A DNA stretch of 64,000 nt from assembly GCA_963765955.1 (NCBI GenBank), contig CAVXYA010000002.1, positions 124,001 through 188,000 on the forward strand, given 5' to 3'. Position numbers and translations under genes: made by a program. Below the pieces are notes generated by a model. It was not told the DNA's origin, searched no databases, and was given only the letters and a program-made list of their open reading frames with translations. The stretch comes from JAXDMK01 sp963765955. Its GTDB lineage: Bacteria; Actinomycetota; Acidimicrobiia; Acidimicrobiales; AC-14. Every line of letters begins with the position of its first letter. Within the stretch, counting starts at the first letter, position 1. Shown piece by piece: positions 28,250 through 36,262 of the stretch.

Positions 28250-28963
28250 GAAACCGAGCTCGTCCGGCACTCCGAGGACATCGGCGTGACCGTGGACACT
28301 GGGGACCTGCCACTCGACACCGAGCCGAGTGGCGAGCTCGGCTCGGAGGGCGGCCTGGTAGATGCCGCTGGCCGCCTTCTGCTGGGCGAATAGGTCACGG
28401 CCGTCGAGGGCCCGCCATGCGCCGTCGGAGCGGCGCACCTTGGCCGAGACGAGCAGGTGGGTGTGGAGCTGGGGATCGAGGGTTCGGCTGGTGCGGTGGA
28501 CGTAGGCGGCGATGAGCAGCCCGTCGCTGTCGAGCTGGAACACTCCACCCTTGCCCGCCCGGGAGAACGCGGCGTGTGACTCCAGGTAGGCGACGGTGGC
28601 CGCCACCGCGGCGTCGTGGGCGGCCCGCACCTCCTGGCTGAGGCGACGGTCACCGAGGCCCCACAACAGCGAGACGGACTTCGGAGCCGACAGCGAGACG
28701 CTGTAGCCGGCGACCACGTCCGTGTCGTGGTGGTCCCACCCCCGGCCGAGCGCCTCGCCGCTGTCGGGATGACAGCCCTGGCCGAACAGCCGGGCGAGCT
28801 GTTCGACCTCCACTCGGCCGTCCACGCCGGCCGCCGCCGCCCCTCGGCCCGTCCACCATCCGGGCTCTTCGCCGTGGCCGCCGTAGTAGTCGTCGAGTCC
28901 GACGGCCACCTCCCGGGCGTAGTAGGCCCAGCCCTCAGGAGCCATCTTGGTGATGCGTAGCAT
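28250..28963 (-). pseudogene. truncated MobF relaxase (element 2)
   Basis: ATG 28963 opens MLRITKMAPEGWAYYAREVA and a TrwC relaxase domain with SLSAPKSVSLLWGLG and the metal motif DPQLHTHLLVSAKV. Homology to the relaxase of element 1 stops near 28250 (VLGVPDEL), just where the helicase part should begin; the frame then runs into unrelated IS-flanking sequence. The helicase half is absent from the window. Deletion linked to the IS110 insertion is the simplest explanation. It diverges clearly from the element 1 relaxase, so element 2 is a relative, not a recent duplicate. Confidence 0.8.
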
Positions 28964-29333
28964 TACCGAGCGGGCGGCAAGGCGAAGTTGGCACCAGCGG
29001 GTGCAAACGTGTCACGGCACCGGTGATGGCGATGTTGCATCGCTTCAATATCGGCCATTTCTCGGACTTCATACTCCGGTAGTGGGCCGAGATCAAGCGT
29101 CCGATCCGTTGTTACTGGCAGTCGGGACATTTCTGGTAACTATCGGTAATTGTTGGCCTCAAATTGTATGGCGACTCCTCCATCGGTCCAGGTGGATAAG
29201 GGCATGGCGTTCGACAGGTTCAGCTGTCCGCCATCGGTACTGGAGAAAGTTGCGGGCTTCTTTGTCGCGTTTCGGCTCCCGACGGACCAGTAGAGGAGTG
29301 AAGGGACTCCAGTGGTTGAAAGGACCGGTGCGC
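28964..29333. other. 370-bp non-coding, AT-richer region
   Basis: Lies between the divergent relaxase remnant and the excisionase-like gene. It is the most AT-rich stretch of the island, with short direct repeats such as GGTAACTATCGGTAATT near 29135. This is where the promoters of both genes, and possibly oriT of element 2, would be. No gene seen. Confidence 0.4.
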
Positions 29334-29573
29334 ATGGGAACGAAGATCGGCGGTTCGTCGGGCGATGGAGGCGACGTGCGGAATGGGCGGCGCCTGATCG
29401 ATGTGGAGGGAGCCGCCGAGTACCTCGGCACGTCGGTGCGACACATGCGGCGTCTCATCGACCGCAAGGCGATCCCGCACTACAAGGTGGGAGGCAAGCT
29501 CCGCTTCGTCCCGGACGAGCTCGACCGCTGGCTCGACGGCCGGCGTCGTGGCCCCAGCCCCGAGGCAGCATGA
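29334..29573 (+). CDS. excisionase-like helix-turn-helix protein, element 2
   Basis: 79 residues with an HTH_17 domain: LIDVEGAAEYLGTSVRHMRR, then IPHYKVGGKLRFVPDELDRW. Related in layout to the element 1 protein at 18074-18364. The stop overlaps the next start (ATGA at 29570). It is likely an excisionase or regulator of an element that has lost its integrase. Confidence 0.75.
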   Translation: MGTKIGGSSGDGGDVRNGRRLIDVEGAAEYLGTSVRHMRRLIDRKAIPHYKVGGKLRFVPDELDRWLDGRRRGPSPEAA

Positions 29574-30112
29574 GCACCGGCGAGATCGCGGTGACCAACG
29601 GCGACGTCGTCATGTCTGTCGAGCGGGGTGAGTGGTGGGGCGCATCGCTCGGCATCCTGGTCAGCGCCGTCCACCATCCCCACCTCCTCGCAGTCCACCA
29701 GCCCGACACCGATCCGGCCGAGGTCGCCCGTGAGGTTCTCCACCAGCTCGACGAGCTTCGCGGACGCGGCCGACGCCGCCGAGGCCCAGCAGAGCACCGA
29801 GCCCGAGCGTCGCCAGTCGTTGGACGTCCGACGTGACGGCGACACCATCGTCGTCTCGCCCGGCGACGAGGTCCGCAACCTCGCCTGGTGTCTGGAGGTC
29901 TTCGCCCGAGGGGTCCTCGACCCGGCCAGTCCCGATGCCACCATCGCGCGAGGGGCAACCGGGTATGCGGCGTCGGCTTGGTCGACCGCCATCGGCCAGG
30001 CGGCCGGCACGCTTGCCGCCCCCGGTCCGCTCTACCTCGAGCCGCCGGCAATCAGGCTCGACGGGCTCGATCTCGGGCTCCAACCCGAGAGTTCTTCCGT
30101 AGACTCGGGAAC
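29570..30112 (+). CDS. unknown protein, apparent frameshift, 3' end uncertain
   Basis: ATG 29570 overlaps the excisionase-like stop. The first part reads MSTGEIAVTNGDVVMSVERG, then LVSAVHHPHLLAVHQP to about 29755. Plausible continuation is in another frame: LDVRRDGDTIVVSPGDEVRN, LAWCLEVFARGVLDP and AWSTAIGQAAGTLAAPGPLY. The frame has no clear stop before the antitoxin start at 30113, so the end is set there provisionally. No family recognised. Confidence 0.4.
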
Positions 30113-30454
30113 GTGGCGACGACACGAAGCAGCCGCCTCGGTCCCGAGGCCCGACCTGTTGCTGTTCCGGACGACGTCGGCGATCCGGCGATCGCAAAGG
30201 CGAACGGCAAGGTCGAGCTACCTCTGCACGTGCGGTGGAGCGGCCAAACCAAGGTGTACGACCTCACCGAGCGGGCGGACCGGCTGCGGGTCTACGAGCA
30301 GGTTCTGCGCGAGGGCAACGACGACGATGTCCGCCGGTTCATCGACGTGGACGAGTTGCTCGTGCTTTGGGACGAACTCGTCCTGCCGGGTCCCATCCGC
30401 CGAGCCTGGGCCGAGTGGTACCGCCGGCACCGCGGGCTCGACCTGAGTTGCTGA
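30113..30454 (+). CDS. antitoxin without HTH, module copy 2
   Basis: 113 residues from GTG 30113. It corresponds only to the C-terminal domain of the copy 1 antitoxin: PVAVPDDVGDPAIAKANGK, ELPLHVRWSGQTKVYDL, RVYEQVLREGNDDDVRRFI, and LWDELVLPGPIRRAW. The DNA-binding half is missing, so regulation must differ from copy 1, perhaps through the adjacent HTH protein. The end (DLSC then stop) overlaps the TTG of the toxin by 7 bases. Confidence 0.72.
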   Translation: MATTRSSRLGPEARPVAVPDDVGDPAIAKANGKVELPLHVRWSGQTKVYDLTERADRLRVYEQVLREGNDDDVRRFIDVDELLVLWDELVLPGPIRRAWAEWYRRHRGLDLSC

Positions 30455-31077
30455 GCGAGCTGCAGCGGCGTGTCGCCGCCATCTTGTCCCAGCTGCCCGA
30501 GGCCTCTGACTTCGTGCTGGCTGGCGGCGGTGCGCTGATCGCCCGCGGTGACGTCGACCGCATTACCCATGATCTCGACTTCTTCACGGTGGAGCCAGGC
30601 CAGGTCGATCGGCTCTTGCCGGCGTTCGAGGTAGCCCTGCGGGCCGCGGGCTTTGACGTGGCCGAGGAGCGGGTGGCGGCCGGCTTCGCACGCCTCGTCG
30701 TCAGCGACGGCGCCGAGCGCACGGGAGTCGACCTGGCGGCCGATGCCCGCCTGCTTCCGGCTGAGCCGAGCGACCTCGGGCTCCTGCTGAATGTCGAGGA
30801 ATCGGCGGTCGACAAGGTCCTGGCGATCTTCCGCCGGGCCGAAGCTCGCGACTTCGTCGACCTGGCTGCCCTCGAACCGCGGTTCGGGCTGGATCACCTC
30901 TGCGAGTTGGCACGGGCGAAGGATCTCGGTTTCCTGCGCTCCGTGTTCCTGGACATGCTCGGCAGGTTCGACCGCCTCCCTCGGGACGAGTTCGACGTAG
31001 ACGAGGAGGCCTACGCGGCAGTCGTGGAATCGGTCCACCCGTGGCGGCTGACCCTCCGAGACGACGATCGCGAGTAG
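30448..31077 (+). CDS. nucleotidyltransferase toxin (AbiEii-like), module copy 2, intact
   Basis: 209 residues from TTG 30448, overlapping the antitoxin stop. It is the only uninterrupted copy. The nucleotidyltransferase motifs are complete: FVLAGGGALIARGDVDRIT then HDLDFFTVEPGQ (D-x-D), and VDLAADARLLPAEPSDLG for the third acidic residue. The C-terminal helical part holds LNVEESAVDKVLAIFRRAEA and RDFVDLAALEPRFG. By analogy with AbiEii and related enzymes it would transfer a nucleotide to an essential RNA or protein when the antitoxin is lost, stabilising the island or blocking phage. Confidence 0.78.
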   Translation: MLSELQRRVAAILSQLPEASDFVLAGGGALIARGDVDRITHDLDFFTVEPGQVDRLLPAFEVALRAAGFDVAEERVAAGFARLVVSDGAERTGVDLAADARLLPAEPSDLGLLLNVEESAVDKVLAIFRRAEARDFVDLAALEPRFGLDHLCELARAKDLGFLRSVFLDMLGRFDRLPRDEFDVDEEAYAAVVESVHPWRLTLRDDDRE

Positions 31078-31249
31078 TCCATCCTGCCGACATTGGGGTT
31101 CAGGCGCCTGGAGCGGCCGGTCTCGCGGCCTCTTCGGCCTCGGCGCCGTCGGCTCATCATGGCCCTCTCGACGATGCTTTGTCGGAATTGCCTTCGACGC
31201 GCGGGACCAAACTCCTACCATGTGAGGACAGCCAAGGGAGGGCGCGCTC

Positions 31250-31490
31250 TTGATCCCGATCGACCTCACGGCCGACCTCAACGCCGAGGACGAGACTGGC
31301 CTCGTCTGGACGCTCCTCGACGAGGCCATGGACCCGGACACGATCCGACCCGGTGCCATCGTCGTCGCTGGCTCTTACCTGACCCCCGGCCGTCTGTGAG
31401 GTCGTCGATCTGATCGAGAAGCCCGCCGGCACGGTGGTCCATCTCCGCGTGGTCCGTGGCTTCGGGGTCCCATCGGCGTCCGGTCGTTAG
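31250..31490 (+). CDS. small acidic unknown protein, one frameshift
   Basis: TTG 31250 follows GGGAGGG and opens MIPIDLTADLNAEDETGLVW, then a stretch PDTIRPGAIVVAGSYL up to about 31388. The remainder (EVVDLIEKPAGTVVHLRVV then RGFGVPSASGR) is in a second frame ending at 31490. Joined it would be about 80 residues, an alpha/beta protein of unknown function. If not joined, a 49-residue peptide ends at 31399. Confidence 0.45.
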
Positions 31491-31491
31491 C

Positions 31492-31719
31492 GTGACTGCC
31501 GATCCGCGATCGTCGCAGCACCCTGCGGGCCGGGCGAGTTCGACGCGAGCCACGCTCGAAGACTTGATTCGCCGTTCGGGTAGTCGCCCGGTTGGCTCGA
31601 TAGAGGATCTCGACCGGTTCCGCGCCGACTTGTGGGAGTCCGACGAGGAACTGAACGCCTTCCTGGCCGACGCCCGTTCGCATCGCCTGGGCTCAGTCCG
31701 ACCGCCCGTAGGCTGTTGA
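31492..31719 (+). CDS. small acidic protein, possible extra antitoxin
   Basis: 75 residues from GTG 31492: a basic start, then RATLEDLIRRSGSRPVGSIE and a strongly acidic helix DLWESDEELNAFLADARSHR. Short proteins ending in DLWESDEE-like helices occur upstream of PIN toxins in actinobacteria and are thought to be antitoxins. It precedes the ribbon-helix-helix/PIN pair by 2 bases. Assignment is tentative. Confidence 0.5.
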   Translation: MTADPRSSQHPAGRASSTRATLEDLIRRSGSRPVGSIEDLDRFRADLWESDEELNAFLADARSHRLGSVRPPVGC

Positions 31720-31721
31720 CG

Positions 31722-31982
31722 ATGCGCACGCAGCGGAGCTTGGAGTTGGATGAGCGGCTGTGGGAGGCCGTCCAACGAGCCGCGGCCGAGGACGGGGTGC
31801 CCGAAGGGCAACTCGTCGAGGAAGCCCTGCGGCGCTACATCGGCCTGAGGGGTATCGCGCTTCTCGATGACATCGCCGGCCGCCAGGGTCACGCTGGGCT
31901 GAGTGACGAAGAGGCGATGACGCTGGCGGTCGCCGAAATCCGGGCTGCTCGGGCCGAGCGAGGCCGGGCCGGCGAGGCTTGA
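31722..31982 (+). CDS. ribbon-helix-helix antitoxin
   Basis: 86 residues from ATG 31722. The N-terminal QRSLELDERLWEAVQRAAAE and GVPEGQLVEEALRRYIGL match the CopG/MetJ-like ribbon-helix-helix dimer that binds operator DNA. The C-terminal helix (LSDEEAMTLAVAEIRAARAE) is the likely toxin-binding part. Its stop overlaps the TTG start of the PIN toxin (TTGA at 31979), the classic layout of a VapBC-type pair. Confidence 0.78.
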   Translation: MRTQRSLELDERLWEAVQRAAAEDGVPEGQLVEEALRRYIGLRGIALLDDIAGRQGHAGLSDEEAMTLAVAEIRAARAERGRAGEA

Positions 31983-32407
31983 CCTCGGCTCATCTCCGAG
32001 TCGTCGTCGATCCCAACGTCTTCGTCTCGGCGGCCATCTCGCCAGCAGGGACGACGGGCCAGCTCGTACGATTGGGCTTCGGGGGCAGGTTCAGATTCGT
32101 GGTGTGCTCGCACCTCGTCAGGGAGCTCGACAGGGTGCTTCAGCGCTCGTCGTTTCGTCGCTACCTGTCGCTCGAGGATGTGCGGGAGCTCGTCGAGACG
32201 GTCGAGGGCGTGGCCGACGTCGAGCCTGACCCCGAGGCCGTGGTGCAGGTAAGCCGCGATCCCGACGACGACTACCTGCTCGCCCTTGCGATCGCGGCGG
32301 GCGCCGATCTCGTCGTGAGCGGTGATGCCGATCTACTCGACATCGGCGATCCAACAGTCGAGATCGTCTCGCCACGCGAGCTGCTTGACCGGCTCAACCG
32401 TTCTTGA
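31979..32407 (+). CDS. PIN-domain toxin (VapC-like)
   Basis: 142 residues; a PIN-fold ribonuclease. The acidic active site is visible as VVVDPNVFVSAAIS (first Asp), the helix RELDRVL (Glu) and the late motif DPDDDYLLALAIAAGADLVV followed by SGDADLL. The family (PIN_3) usually cleaves tRNA or rRNA when freed from its antitoxin. Translationally coupled to the ribbon-helix-helix gene. Confidence 0.83.
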   Translation: MTSAHLRVVVDPNVFVSAAISPAGTTGQLVRLGFGGRFRFVVCSHLVRELDRVLQRSSFRRYLSLEDVRELVETVEGVADVEPDPEAVVQVSRDPDDDYLLALAIAAGADLVVSGDADLLDIGDPTVEIVSPRELLDRLNRS

Positions 32408-32601
32408 CCGAGCTGCGTGTAGTCATCGCGCACCAAGCGAGGCTTCCCCCGGGGTCACTCGGGGTCGTCGTTTCGTAAGCCACTCAGGGTCCCGGCGAGG
32501 GATGGCGACCGGCGCCATCCGGGAGCAGGTTCGAAAGGTGGTCCACCACCCAGCCAGCCGTCGGTGTGAGGATTGGCGACAGGGACGAGGAGGAGGGGCC
32601 A

Positions 32602-33147
32602 ATGGCCGGAGTTGGGCGCAATCAGTCATGTCCGTGCGGGAGCGGGGTGAAGGCCAAACGCTGCTGCGGGGTGCGCCGGGGCCCGTCGGAGGTCGACTTG
32701 GCCAAGGCGTTCCTGAGCGAGCAACGTCGGGCGGCGACGCCAGCTTTGCGACGGGCGATCAACGATGTCGAGGATCTCGTCGAGTTGTACGAGGCGGTGG
32801 CAGAGCTGCCGAGCCTGGACCTGAGCTTGCAGTTGCGGCTGCCCCGCGTGCTCTGCCCGAAGCTCGAGCGGTTGCGATCCGCGATCTACCACGACGATGC
32901 CGAGGCGACCCAACAGGCGCTGCCCCTCGCCCTGGCGGAGGTCGACAGTCCGTTGGTCCGGGCCGATCTTGCCCGAGCGGTACTCGCGTTGCGAGACGCG
33001 GGGCGAGTAGCAGCCGACGTTGCCGCGGCCGCGCTCCTCGACCTCGACAGCGAGGCCGACGCCTTGGTGCGCGGGGCGCTGATCGCCAGTCTGGCCGTGG
33101 ATTGTGGTGCCTCCCGCACACCGTCGGGGCTGCTACTAGTCGGCTGA
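32602..33147 (+). CDS. SEC-C zinc-motif protein with helical repeats
   Basis: 181 residues from ATG 32602, preceded by GAGGAGGGG. The start carries a SEC-C zinc motif: NQSCPCGSGVKAKRCCG (Cys-x-Cys then Cys-Cys). The remaining 150 residues are helical and HEAT-like (AKAFLSEQRRAATPALRRAI, DSPLVRADLARAVLALRDAG). Proteins of this kind are frequent cargo of mobile islands, often of unknown function. Confidence 0.7.
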   Translation: MAGVGRNQSCPCGSGVKAKRCCGVRRGPSEVDLAKAFLSEQRRAATPALRRAINDVEDLVELYEAVAELPSLDLSLQLRLPRVLCPKLERLRSAIYHDDAEATQQALPLALAEVDSPLVRADLARAVLALRDAGRVAADVAAAALLDLDSEADALVRGALIASLAVDCGASRTPSGLLLVG

Positions 33148-33435
33148 TCCTCGAGGACGGGCCAGCCAGAGAAACGTTGCAGGTGTGAGCAGGAACGATG
33201 GTCGCGAAAGTGGTGTACGTCCCACAACCGGCGCCTGGCTGCCCGGCGAGGCCATTCCTGGGACCGGCTGAGTAGTTCCGTGTTTCGGCGCTTGGCGGCC
33301 CGCCGAGGGCGCTGCTGAATCGGCCTCGGGCTTGTACCATTTTTCTCCACCCACATCCGCCATTTCGCTCCCAAACTGCTCCCAAGCTCGGGCTACACTG
33401 GCCCTGACCAGGAGTTATGTGGGTCAGACTCGGTT

Positions 33436-33477
33436 CTGCAAAGCCCTGTACAGCGGTTCGATTCCGCTCGCCGCCTC
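33436..33477 (+). repeat. attR: third tRNA-Cys 3' repeat
   Basis: Third exact copy of the 42-base core, again without a tRNA 5' half. The bases just to its right (GCAAAAGGTGCTGCGCAG) closely resemble those right of attL (GCAAAAGTGCTGGTCAG), as if another left element end begins here. Confidence 0.88.
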
Positions 33478-33604
33478 CAAGCAAAAGGTGCTGCGCAGGT
33501 CGATCACGTTCGTTGGTCGCCCTCGACACCGGCCGGACGTCCGACGCTGTCGATCAGGCCAGAAGGTTCGCGAGAACCCGCCCGCTGCAGCGGGGACCGA
33601 CCTC

Positions 33605-33823
33605 TCATGCTGGCGGGAGTCGGAGTTGGTCCTGCCAGCTCTGGACCTTGTTGCGCAGTCGCTCGACGTCCTTGGCGGGGAGCCGGAAGCTCGCGGCCGG
33701 AAGGCGATCGAAGCGACCGAGCTGCGCGGCCAACAGGTTTCGGTCGAATCCCAGGTCCTTCTGGGACGCCTCGAGGAGATCACCGACCAGCAGGGCGACG
33801 CGTTGTTGCAGCGCGCTCAGCAC
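33605..33823 (-). pseudogene. internally deleted toxin, module copy 3
   Basis: 72 codons from GTG 33823. The first 20 residues (VLSALQQRVALLVGDLLEAS) match the start of the nucleotidyltransferase toxin; the remainder (KDLGFDRNLLAAQLGRFDRL) matches its C-terminal end. The GG-x-AL and D-x-D catalytic core is gone by an in-frame deletion of about 137 codons. The start overlaps the antitoxin stop exactly as in copies 1 and 2. The protein cannot be catalytic. Confidence 0.7.
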
Positions 33824-34159
33824 GACAGATTGATGCCACGACGACGGAACCAGTCCGCCCATGCCCGCCGGAACTCGCGGCGGTAGGACCAGGGTGTCCC
33901 ACCGGTCGGCCAGAACATCCACGTCGATGAATCGCCGCACGTCCTCATCAGTGCCTTCCCGCAGAACGATCTCGTAGACCCGGTCCCGATCAACTGGATT
34001 GTCGAGGTCATAGGTCAACGGCTCCTCGCCGCTCCACTCCACCCGGAGGGGCAGGTGGACCTGGCCATCGGCCTTGACGAGACGAGGGTCGTCGACGTCG
34101 TCCGGCACCGCGACCGGCCGGGCGTCGGGCCCGAGATAGCGGGACCGGCCGGGCATCAT
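33817..34159 (-). CDS. antitoxin without HTH, module copy 3, frameshift
   Basis: ATG 34159 (or 34156) opens MMPGRSRYLGPDARPVAVPD, followed by LPLRVEWSGEEPLTYDL and the hallmark RVYEIVLREGTDEDVRRFI. After LVLPP near 33882 the frame changes and the end FRRAWADWFRRRGINLSC completes it at 33817. Like copy 2 it lacks the XRE domain. An antitoxin kept beside a dead toxin could serve as an anti-addiction gene against the other two copies. Confidence 0.65.
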
Positions 34160-34266
34160 GCATCCAAGTCTACGAAGCGCCTCGGACGCTCGTGTCCGTG
34201 GGCTCTCCCGTTCAGTGTGGAGGCTGGCCTGGGATGGACCGTGCCGGTTCAACGTCCACATGATCT

Positions 34267-34878
34267 ATGCACCCTGCGGGCTTCGAGCCGATGCTCGCTT
34301 CGTCCGGCCCCATCCGAGGTGAGGGCGACTTCCGGTTCGAGCCCAAGCTCGATGGCTGGAGGGCGATGGTCCACGTCAGGGGAAACGGCATCGCCGTCTA
34401 CACCCGCCCCGGCCGGGAGGTTGCCGCGTCACTGCCCGAGCTCGACGGGCTGACCCAAGTCGTGCCGGCCGGGACCGTGCTCGATGGCGAGCTGGTGGCG
34501 GGCAGCGGGCGCTCGTGGAGCTTCTATCGGCTCGGATCGCTCCTGGCCACCAGGCCCGACCACAGGCGTCAGCGGGCCACGTTCGTCGCCTTCGACGTGC
34601 TCGCGATCGGCGGCGAGTCCGTCGCCGGCCAGCCCTACGAGCAGCGACGCCGGCTCCTCGAGAGCCTGCGGCTGGGCGGTCCCGCGTGGTGCACCGTGTC
34701 GCAGTGGCCGGACACGGAGGTCGTGGACCTGCTTGCCGTCTGCGAGCGGCTGGGCGTCGAGGGCATGGTCGGGAAGCGGGTCGGCTCCCCATACCGGCCC
34801 GGTGAGCGCTCACCGGACTGGGTCAAGCTGAAGACGACGGCGTGGCGGACTCTGCACGGCCCGCAGCGACACAGCTAG
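34267..34878 (+). CDS. ATP-dependent DNA ligase, adenylation domain only
   Basis: 203 residues. Nucleotidyltransferase motifs are present: motif I FEPKLDGWRAMV (nucleophilic Lys), motif Ia YTRPGREV, motif III TVLDGELVAG, motif IV GVEGMVGKR and motif V DWVKLKT. The protein ends 10 residues later, so the OB-fold domain normally needed for nick sealing is missing. It may be a repair helper of the LigD/LigC type whose partner supplies DNA binding, or a truncated gene. It lies just outside the island and may mark its original right border. Confidence 0.78.
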   Translation: MHPAGFEPMLASSGPIRGEGDFRFEPKLDGWRAMVHVRGNGIAVYTRPGREVAASLPELDGLTQVVPAGTVLDGELVAGSGRSWSFYRLGSLLATRPDHRRQRATFVAFDVLAIGGESVAGQPYEQRRRLLESLRLGGPAWCTVSQWPDTEVVDLLAVCERLGVEGMVGKRVGSPYRPGERSPDWVKLKTTAWRTLHGPQRHS

Positions 34879-34889
34879 TCATCGTCCCG

Positions 34890-35999
34890 CTATCCGGCCC
34901 CTCCGTCCTCGACCACCACCGCCGACTCGTGGCCGCGGACATGCGCCACCCGCTCCGCCTCGGACTCGATCTCGGCCCACGTCGCCTTGTTCAGCTTGGC
35001 GAACGACTCCACCTTCACCACGTAGCGCTTGCCCTTGGCGGTTCCGCGCCAGATCCCCACCGGGAGCGCCTTGTGAAGCACGACGCCGGGCCCGCCGAGG
35101 CTCGGGAAGACGGCCTTGCGTTGGGCGGGATCGGGGAACAGGAGGTCGCGGTCCCGGGCTTGGAGGAAGGCGTCCTTGGCCGGGAGCAGGCGCAGGCCGG
35201 TGGCGGGCGGCGGGTCGTCCAGCGCGTCGACGTCCTCCTCCAGCACGAACGCCTTCCGCGCCCCCGCCACCGCCACCAAGGAGTCGGCGACCGCCTGCCA
35301 TCGCTGTTTGGCGTCCGGCTTGGTGATGCCCGCCCACTCGGCGAAGCGGCCCGACGTCGTGGGCCCGTAGCAGTGGAGGTAGCGGCGGACCAGCTCGGTG
35401 CGCACGACCTCGATGTCTCCCTTGGCATCGGCGCCCAGCCATGTCCTGGCCCGGGCCAGCAGCACCGGGGCGGTGCTGGTCAGGACCACCCGCCCGAGCA
35501 GCGGCGTCGCCCGGAAGACGCTCTCCTTGGGGTGGTGCACCTTACAGGCGGGGCACCACGGCGCCAGCTCGGCTGGCACCGAGGCGGTGACGGCCCCGCT
35601 CACCTCTCCCTTCGACAACGGCTCGGAGCCGATGACGGCCACGATCGCCTTCTCGATCTCGGCGAGGGAACCCTCCGGCTGGCCCCACAGGGCCTCGAGG
35701 GTCTCATCGGCGGGACGGGCCCCGAGGGTGAAGACGGCGAAGTCCTCGGCCGGGAAGACGTGGGGGGCGCCCCGGAATGACCAGGCGAGGACGAGGTCCT
35801 TGCGCTCGACCGCGTCCTTGACCACCGGGCCGTCGAGGTCGAGGCGGGCGGCGAGGGCGACGTCGGCGTTGCCAGGCGGAGTGTCCTGCACGCCGCAGGC
35901 GCCGGCGACGTCAGCCAGCTCGGCTGGCCGGCGGCGCCGGTCGAGCGAGTGCGCCGCCGCCCGAAAGGCGAGCACCTGCTCCCTACTTACACGAGACAT
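34890..35999 (-). CDS. AlkZ-like winged-helix protein, intact
   Basis: 369 residues; winged-helix DNA-binding protein of the AlkZ/HTH_42 group. Visible family points: QDTPPGNADVALAARLD, LVLAWSFRGAPHVFPAEDF, an internal zinc-like WCPACKVHHPKE motif, and the C-terminal GLRLLPAKDAFLQARDRDLL with VGIWRGTAKGKRYVVKVESF. The family includes crosslink-unhooking glycosylases. It converges on the mini-ligase gene with an 11-base gap, which hints at a repair role for both. A frameshifted paralogue is at 3327-4453. Confidence 0.78.
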   Translation of the reverse strand: MSRVSREQVLAFRAAAHSLDRRRRPAELADVAGACGVQDTPPGNADVALAARLDLDGPVVKDAVERKDLVLAWSFRGAPHVFPAEDFAVFTLGARPADETLEALWGQPEGSLAEIEKAIVAVIGSEPLSKGEVSGAVTASVPAELAPWCPACKVHHPKESVFRATPLLGRVVLTSTAPVLLARARTWLGADAKGDIEVVRTELVRRYLHCYGPTTSGRFAEWAGITKPDAKQRWQAVADSLVAVAGARKAFVLEEDVDALDDPPPATGLRLLPAKDAFLQARDRDLLFPDPAQRKAVFPSLGGPGVVLHKALPVGIWRGTAKGKRYVVKVESFAKLNKATWAEIESEAERVAHVRGHESAVVVEDGGAG

Positions 36000-36262
36000 C
36001 GTGAATGGGACGCAACGGCAGGGCCGGTCAGCCGGATCCGGTTCCCGCCGACCCGATGCCCTGGGCCGCGCCGGTCCGGTTGGCGGCCCTGCCCCTCCTA
36101 CTCTTTCTCGAGCCCGACCGGCTGGACTCCTGCGAGGGCGTCAGCACCGGCTTGGTCCCAGCCTCCTGCGATATGTGCCACCTCCTTGTATCGCTGCATG
36201 GGGGTATTCCCGCCCCGGTCAGGCGCTATCCCCCTCGTGCCGAGGGCCCTTCGAGAGCAGCC
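36000..36262. other. 263-bp intergenic region
   Basis: Lies upstream of the AlkZ-like gene and downstream of the amidotransferase gene. No coding potential or clear hairpin recognised. Confidence 0.35.

Larger units (their letters stand above)
26560..33477. mobile_element. decayed element 2 in tandem
   Basis: About 6.9 kb between the second and third tRNA-Cys repeats. It has no integrase. Its left end is occupied by an IS110 insertion, next to a truncated MobF relaxase, an excisionase-like HTH and copy 2 of the toxin-antitoxin module, then a second toxin-antitoxin pair (ribbon-helix-helix/PIN) and a SEC-C protein. Without its own recombinase it could be excised only by the integrase of element 1, alone or together with it. 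Confidence 0.7.
33436..34159. mobile_element. left-end remnant of a third element
   Basis: Right of attR the order matches the left end of element 1 with the integrase removed: similar sequence beside the core, then a toxin remnant and antitoxin on the minus strand. No fourth copy of the core is seen before the ligase gene, so the right end is lost. Confidence 0.55.

Noticed and set aside
15655..33477. Prophage interpretation of the island
   Set aside because: No capsid, tail, terminase or lysis genes; a MobF relaxase indicates mobilizable elements instead.
33424..33783. Second minus-strand frame with the same tRNA-derived peptide
   Set aside because: Same artefact at the third att copy.
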